Positions 58,693 through 64,000 of a stretch of 64,000 nt of DNA are shown in pieces (positions within the stretch are counted from its first letter, which is position 1; each line of letters opens with the position of its first letter). Both the position numbers and the translations under genes were made by a program. The notes under the pieces were generated by a model that saw nothing but the letters and a program-made list of their open reading frames with translations, was not told the origin of the DNA and made no database searches. This DNA is from Alitta virens (taxonomy: Eukaryota; Annelida; Polychaeta; Phyllodocida; Nereididae), in contig OW028584.1 of assembly GCA_932294295.1 (NCBI GenBank), positions 11,292,407 to 11,356,406 of the forward strand. Direction: 5' to 3'.

Positions 58693-61600
58693 CTGAAATT
58701 AATAAGAGGCATTAGTATGTAAAAATACTTTTAATTTATAAGAAATACCTTTAGATGTCATTACAGTACAGTGGGACCCCACCTTAAGAGCTCTCTGAAG
58801 ACAGCTTCATGATAAAGACCAACTCTTAATTGAGACCATTATATTTTGTACCAATTCTTATACAGACTCGAGACAAGTTTTATTTCCTGTATACATGTAC
58901 AAAGAAGCAGTATATACAGGTGGAGACACCCCTAAGATAGTTTACTATTGTTACAGGGGTGCCACCAAAAACCCTAACAAACAGATTTCAGCATTTCAAA
59001 TAAAATGATGATGAAATTAAATTTCTAGTTTGGAGATGGCAATGAGAGACACTGTATATCATGATAAGACGCCACTTAAGATTACACTTAAGTGTCACAA
59101 CTGATCAAGAGGAATGGAATATATAACAGTTTCTTACAGAGCAAATTGTTTGATACATACTTACTAACTGAATTTTGATGTAATTTACAAAACTATCGAA
59201 ACTATGTGTGGTAATTCTATTCTTTATATTAGCTGGACAATTATTATATTTATTGGGCAAACAAAATCTTATACTTTTGTTTATGAAATAATGCTTACTC
59301 TGTGGGGTGACCAAATTATTCGCATTTCTGGTGAATTTCAGAGTGTCTTTGGTACATAGAATATGTGAAAAAGACGGAAGAGTTCCGTTTGCCAGCTTAA
59401 AGGTAAACTTGAGTTCCTGCAGAGCACAAGATCTGTTACCATGAGAACCACCTCACCATAAAGACTAATATTTAAAAGTTGCACCAAGGGCAGGTGCGGA
59501 TCCTGAGGTGCTAATTTAACATTGTCATAATAGCCACCTGTCAGAGGGAGGCTAAGGTAATTTAATGATAGCGCTCCCCCTCCCCCGGTCTGAAATTTTT
59601 CTAGATCCGCCGCAGGCAAGTTCCACAGTAGTATTCAACCACCACAGAATTGAGATACAGCTCGATCTTCCTGAGCCAGCTTAATTCTTTGCGTCAAGCA
59701 AAAAGTTCTAATTTTGTAGAAAAAGTATTTTAAAATGAATAACTGTACTTTCTCTTTGGTCTTTGTTACATGCAATAATTCAGCAAATTTCCATAATTGA
59801 TGAAAATGCTACCAATTAAATAAAGCCCAGCATTCTCACAGACAATGAGATCTCTCTACTACAAATAATGTTAGCTTTTATTTGGTGACTTTTATTTTCT
59901 CATTGTAACTTCAGCTGTCTCCATAGCAGTCAGACATAATGACGGTTGCAAAATAACATTAGTAACGTGGGAAGCAATAAGTTAATTATGCCATGGACTA
60001 AGTTTGAGGCTGATTAATAAGATGAAATAATAATAATGGTGAAATAATAATAATGATGAAATAATAAAATAAACTCTCATCAAGCTAGAATATCATAGCA
60101 TACAGTAAAGTACTACCAAATTCCAGATAAAATAAATGTAGATTCAAAATAATTTAAGGTTACAATTTGATTTACACCTAAATGCAAAATTTAAAGTCAG
60201 AAGCATGAGCTCACACAGTCACACTTTGATCAAAATATGTCGGGACATTTCTTCAAAATATCGCAATAATGAAAACGTACTATTAGTAGTAGAGGTAGAG
60301 TCTGCAGGAGATGGATTGGAGGAGGCTTCCCACTGTAATGAATCACGAAGAGCTTGTGTGTCTCCATCCTCATATGAATCTATGTCCACCGTTACATCGG
60401 TGTCTGTCTCCATAGATCTGCAATGTAAATGACGAATATTCAGGCTCTAGAGGTCAAATTCACAAATTGTCAAGGTAATCGTTTGTTAATCTCAGCCACT
60501 AAGGTACTACTTAGGCACCTATAGTCCTCTAAACAATTTTACTAATTATTGATAAAATTTGCAAATGGCAGCCCCCACAATATGAAACAGAAATAGCTTC
60601 AGATATCTTCCTCTAATTTTGTTTGGCCATTTCAGGGGGATGGAGGTAGCCCCCAAGTTTAACACAGAACTTTTGCAAATGAATTGGAATGATGCGTCAG
60701 CACTAAAACAAACTCTGGTCAAGCTAGAATATCATAAGCATATAGTGAAGTACCACCAAATTTCTGGTTATAAAAATGTGGTTTCAAAAGAATATAAGGT
60801 TACCAGTTTGAATTACCATCTAACTGCAAAATTTAAAGTCACAAGCATAAGCTCACAGTCACACTTTGAGTGTACCTAAGCCCCTAACAAAAAAACAAAA
60901 CAGAAAAAACATTTTTTTAACTCGTTAATACAGATCTAGAATACATTATGAAAACAAAAGCAAAATATTTTAGATAAGTCTCAGTAAACCAGTATATAAC
61001 ACAACAGAAACATAACGGAGAAAACTGTTGAACATACGTAGGTGTCCGTAAAAGGAACACTCGGACGTCCCTCCTCTGCTCATCACTATGTTGAGGGCAC
61101 CGCTGAGATCGAGTGCACATTTTTCTGGTGTGCTCTGAGATCACCCCACACGTCTGAAAAGAACATTCCAAACCATAAGGAAAGAACAGAACAGAATAGA
61201 AAAAGAGAATAATATTCATTTTCCACTCATTGTATGCAATAAGTACAATACAAAGAAAACATAGGGTACACCATCTGGGTTAGTGCAGTTAAATTATCTT
61301 TGACAAGGAAAGAATACATCACAGATGATCTGATACCCATGGCGTGTTATCGAAGAATATGCAAAAATGTCATTTCTTCACTCAATAAAATGACATTGTG
61401 TACTTTGCTCAACTGTTATCGGACTGTAACAGGGCTGGTCAATTCTCGTGTGCCCTTTGTACCCGGAAATACTTGTACAATTTATATTGGTATTTCTGGG
61501 TACAACATTGCTGGAGAACTGACCAGCTCTCTGACAGAATAAGCTACGGATTAATGATTTTTTACTTTTCTTGCAAAAGGGAAGGGAACTTACCTGCAAT

Positions 61601-63724
61601 AAAAGAGCTTTCCTATCATCTGTAAAGAAAGGTAATATAAGCAACTGTTACTACAACTAATAATATCAACGAGACTGCACAATAACAAATTGCTAACAGT
61701 GTTTCAGAATACAAATTCGTTTGGTATGATTTAACTGTTCATAGAGGTTGAAGTTTTCATGGGAACTACATTCTCAGATGCCCAAAACTTCCATTATTGA
61801 TACAACTTCAACTTCTACACACTAAGTCATTATATTACATTGGCTGGATTACAAAGACCATTCATAGAACCAGAGCGATCACATCAAATCTATATGAAGG
61901 GTTATGCTTTTTAACACTGTAGCTTATAACGCTGCTTATTTTGAATATGAGTACTACATTCCATCTAAAATTTTCTCACTAGATGTCCCTTAAATCAAGT
62001 CACCCTGGATTTGAATTGAGCAACTACAGTAATACTGAAACATATGGACTACAGTACCTGGTCCCAGGCATTCATATGAAGCAGGGAAAGAGCTATTGCT
62101 GTCTGATGTCCCACCAGCCACACTTGGGCTATCACGACCTGAAAATAAGAAATTTGGAAAATTATAAATTCACAACAATTGCGCCACAAGTTGGTTAGTG
62201 GCAGTTATAGAAATCCACGCTTACAAAAAGAAAAAAATTACCATTCTTGGCCCCCTTTAATTGTTTCAACTTCCTCGGAGAATTGTTACTTGCTTTATCT
62301 TTCTTTAACTTTTTGGCTGAAAGAGAAATGCACATCAAAATAAATAATACATGTATATAAACAGAAAATCTTAAATTTTGTGTTCACTGAAACCAATTAT
62401 TTTCAGATCCACAGACCAAACAAAGGTACAAAATTATCATAGTTATACAGCCATAAAATCCATTCAGTTAAATCTAATTTATTTTACAAATCAACACACC
62501 TAATCATGACCAGACAGTTGCAATTATGGTATGCCTAACTTAAAAGTTAAGGATAACATGGATTTTAATGTGTCACCCTGTTCAAATTTCAACATCGGAT
62601 ACTGATTAATACCCACAAAACATAGAGTCAGACTCTACCTTTTCGATCTCTTCGATCAGATGAGAAATTCCATTCACTATCATTGTCCTCGTTCTCCGAT
62701 TCCACGTGATCGTCATTTTCCTCTTCTTTGGCTTTACCAGACCTGGCAATTCTACAAAAAGAAACATTATTATCAAATTTGAGTTGAGTATACATTTTGT
62801 CAAAAATACGCAACAACATACACAGACAACTTCGCTGCCAGGGCACTGATCATTTTGACAATGGTGAATCAATCAGCCAAATACTAGATATAAACACTGA
62901 CTGATAAACACATGATGGACGCACTAGAAATATGCGATTGCCGTGACCAGCATTTCAAAATAAGGATATTAGCATTGGTTCCATCATAGAATGTCCTGAA
63001 GTGCAATTTATTTGGCAGAATGAATTTTTCAGCAGCATGGCAAAAAAACACCAACCAGAAGTTTGTATTTAATTTACTTTTCTTTATCTGTCATTTTTTA
63101 CCTCCGACTCGCGATCCTAGAACTGTTACGTCCCATCCCCATACACTTTTCTAAATGAGGGGCAAACCGGGAGGCCGCTAAATTGCGAGAACAGTTCGGG
63201 CAGACACACTCCAACTGTTTCTTCATGGGAACATGACCAAAAACATCTCGGCCCTTTTCCACCGAAACTTCTGAATACAAATTGACATTATATTAATTGG
63301 ACAGCAACATTTGATGACCTTGAATATTGACCAGATCAAATCTATCGAAATTATTCTTATAATAACAAGTCTAAATAAAAGCAAGTGGTGATTTCAGTTT
63401 CAAATAAGATGCGTGGACAAAAACACTTGCAGCTGTAAACAGCTGGTAAATCAACAATAATCAGAGTTCAGTTCTAAAGATAGTGTATATTAAAGATATC
63501 GCAGATTAAACTGAACATAGGCTACAACCAATAAATAAAAAGATAAAATTTATGTCTTTGACAGGTTATTAATATTACATTACAGGTTTTAAGTTCAGGT
63601 AACATTATAAAAGAAATAAATTAATCACAGGACAAACTGAGAGTTGAATTATTTTAAACAGGAAAATAAATTGAGGCTGTCTAACCTCTTTGACTCACCA
63701 TACTCACCATACTTTTTCTGAGAT
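58586..63724 (-). CDS. ATXN7L3: ATXN7L3 (SAGA deubiquitinase module, Sgf11 orthologue), 3' nine exons
   Basis: This is the adaptor of the SAGA histone H2B deubiquitinase module, working in the nucleus with the USP22-type protease and ENY2. Exons: 63708-63724, 63102-63270, 62639-62751, 62242-62316, 62058-62138, 61594-61619, 61038-61153, 60281-60417 and 58586-58692. They total 841 nt, giving 279 residues plus a shared first codon, and all junctions are GT-AG and in phase. Domains in order: the Sgf11 zinc finger (CVCPNC, then HLEKC) with the basic tail [10 protein letters not shown] that in known structures contacts the nucleosome acidic patch; an acidic linker; a Lys-rich stretch with SPRK; the SCA7 domain ([20 protein letters not shown]); the acidic motif [11 protein letters not shown]; and a Lys/Ser-rich C-terminus. 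Having both the Sgf11 finger and the SCA7 domain separates it from ATXN7. The missing N-terminus is the helix that binds the protease and ENY2. About 285 residues would be expected for this part of the human protein. Confidence 0.97.
59491..59618. mobile_element. hAT-like MITE in the last ATXN7L3 intron
   Basis: CAGGTGCGGATCC and the reverse of GGATCCGC-type end (AGATCCGCCGCAG) mark it; no clear target duplication. It accounts for the 93-codon frame there. Confidence 0.5.
60071..60238. repeat. Direct repeat, left copy, beside ATXN7L3 exon
   Basis: It matches 60709-60874 (CAAGCTAGAATATCATA, GCAAAATTTAAAGTCA, CAGTCACACTTTGA), in the same orientation. Confidence 0.8.
60281..60417 (-). CDS. ATXN7L3: ATXN7L3 exon with the [11 protein letters not shown] motif
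   Basis: This 137-nt exon encodes an acidic stretch then [20 protein letters not shown], matching human DSQALISRLQWDGSSDLSPS. Donor GTACGT, acceptor TTGCAG. Direct repeats of about 170 bp flank it on both sides. Confidence 0.95.
60709..60874. repeat. Direct repeat, right copy, beside ATXN7L3 exon
   Basis: Partner of 60071-60238; the 137-nt exon lies between them. Confidence 0.8.
61038..61153 (-). CDS. ATXN7L3: ATXN7L3 SCA7-domain exon
   Basis: This 116-nt exon starts in phase 0 with [20 protein letters not shown] then [13 protein letters not shown]. The Cys and His ligands of the SCA7 zinc site are all present. Donor GTATGT. Confidence 0.97.
61594..61619 (-). CDS. ATXN7L3: ATXN7L3 26-nt microexon
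   Basis: Acceptor TTTACAG, donor GTAAGT. It encodes DDRKALLLQ (first codon split), matching human EELRSLLTT between LGP and the SCA7 cysteines. Without it the phases of the flanking exons do not join, so it is required. Confidence 0.93.
62058..62138 (-). CDS. ATXN7L3: ATXN7L3 exon with ASYECLGP
   Basis: This 81-nt exon encodes [20 protein letters not shown] then YECLGP, the counterpart of human ISYETLGP just before the SCA7 domain. Donor GTACTG, acceptor TTTTCAG. Confidence 0.93.
62242..62316 (-). CDS. ATXN7L3: ATXN7L3 lysine-rich exon
   Basis: This 75-nt exon encodes [20 protein letters not shown] and a few more residues, a basic, probably nuclear-localising stretch. Donor GTAATT; phases join both neighbours. 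Confidence 0.93.
62639..62751 (-). CDS. ATXN7L3: ATXN7L3 acidic linker exon
   Basis: This 113-nt exon has acceptor TTTGTAG and donor GTAGAG. It encodes [20 protein letters not shown] followed by more acidic residues and DSEWNFSS. The spacing and the DNDSEW motif match the human linker (NDNDWSYGSE). Confidence 0.95.
63102..63270 (-). CDS. ATXN7L3: ATXN7L3 exon with the Sgf11 zinc finger
   Basis: This 169-nt exon (2 nt + 55 codons + 2 nt) has acceptor TATTCAG and donor GTAAAA. It holds both Cys pairs of the finger (CVCPNC and HLEKC) and the arginine-rich nucleosome-binding tail. Confidence 0.97.
63708..63724 (-). CDS. ATXN7L3: ATXN7L3 17-nt microexon
   Basis: Acceptor TTTCAG ends at 63725. 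The exon encodes SQKKY with split codons at both ends. With the next exon it aligns without gaps to the human SMKDFEIV...DIFG segment (17 residues each). A second donor of the same sequence, GTGAGT, lies 9 nt downstream (63693-63698); using it would add three residues in frame. Confidence 0.85.
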
Positions 63725-64000
63725 CTGAAAAAAAAGATAGTAGTTTATTATGTAATGTTATATTAAAGACATGTTACATGTTATGCTGTTGATTAAGTAA
63801 ACACGTATAGTTTTTTCCATTTACTTATACATATATTCTATATATAATTTACATAATCTCTAATGTTTTATTAGTATGTTTTCTTTATAACCTATATTAT
63901 ATATATAACCTAGATATATGCTATATCATCTGTTATGTTGTATTACATAAAAGATATATAATCAAATGTATATCCCTTGTCATCTATGATAAATGCATGT

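Noticed and set aside
59338..59619. 93-codon minus-strand frame in the ATXN7L3 intron
   Set aside because: It overlaps a hAT-like element, and the flanking exons join in phase without it.

Overview
This is AT-rich animal genomic DNA: long introns, GT-AG splice sites, many tRNA-headed SINEs, small inverted-repeat DNA transposons and microsatellites. The gene content and repeat style fit a marine invertebrate. An echinoderm or another invertebrate deuterostome is my guess, but the sequence does not settle the phylum. No prokaryotic or viral genes were seen.

Two protein-coding genes can be read with confidence, both on the minus strand and both cut by the window edges. (1) Positions 1479-26456 hold the first two coding exons of a type I diacylglycerol kinase, closest to DGKB: a 22-residue first exon (26390-26456), a 24.8 kb intron and a 77-nt second exon (1479-1555). 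The splice phases agree, and the rest of the gene lies to the left of the window. A CCAAT/CRE promoter-like segment sits just upstream of the start codon. Inside the first intron, at 23.7-24.04 kb, a TATA + MEF2 + CRE cluster on the same strand looks like an alternative promoter. (2) Positions 58586-63724 hold nine exons of ATXN7L3, the Sgf11-type subunit of the SAGA deubiquitinase module. They include 17-nt and 26-nt microexons, and every splice phase is consistent through to the stop codon. Only the N-terminal part, to the right of the window, is missing.

The roughly 29 kb between the genes (26.7-55.5 kb) has no recognisable protein gene. It holds repeats, a CpG-rich block at 40.54-40.76 kb and, at 55.49-55.75 kb, a promoter-like block followed by a minus-strand exon-like segment with a perfect splice donor. 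That segment could be a far-upstream non-coding exon of the kinase gene or the start of an unknown transcript.

Most other structure is repetitive. There are two main tRNA-derived SINE families (A and B) and LINE 3' ends. Several MITE families are defined here by their own terminal inverted repeats and target sites: M1 (TA site, about 310 bp), M2 (CAGTTAG ends), M3 (CAGCCA ends, foldback carrying a CRE), M4 (a 151-bp near-palindrome), M5 (a large foldback), M6 (carrying three CREs), M7 (TTAA site), and hAT-like elements, one with a perfect 8-bp target duplication. Large TATC, AAGAT and AATAG-type arrays explain the longest open frames, which are not genes. A 49-bp minisatellite at 32.3-32.8 kb is derived from an M3 arm. 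The palindromic CRE octamer TGACGTCA occurs 15 times, all between 11.8 and 40.7 kb, with about half inside transposons. No wholly new gene system was found. The best leads are the microexon and tandem-donor design of ATXN7L3, the intronic alternative promoter, the orphan first exon and the transposon-spread CREs.
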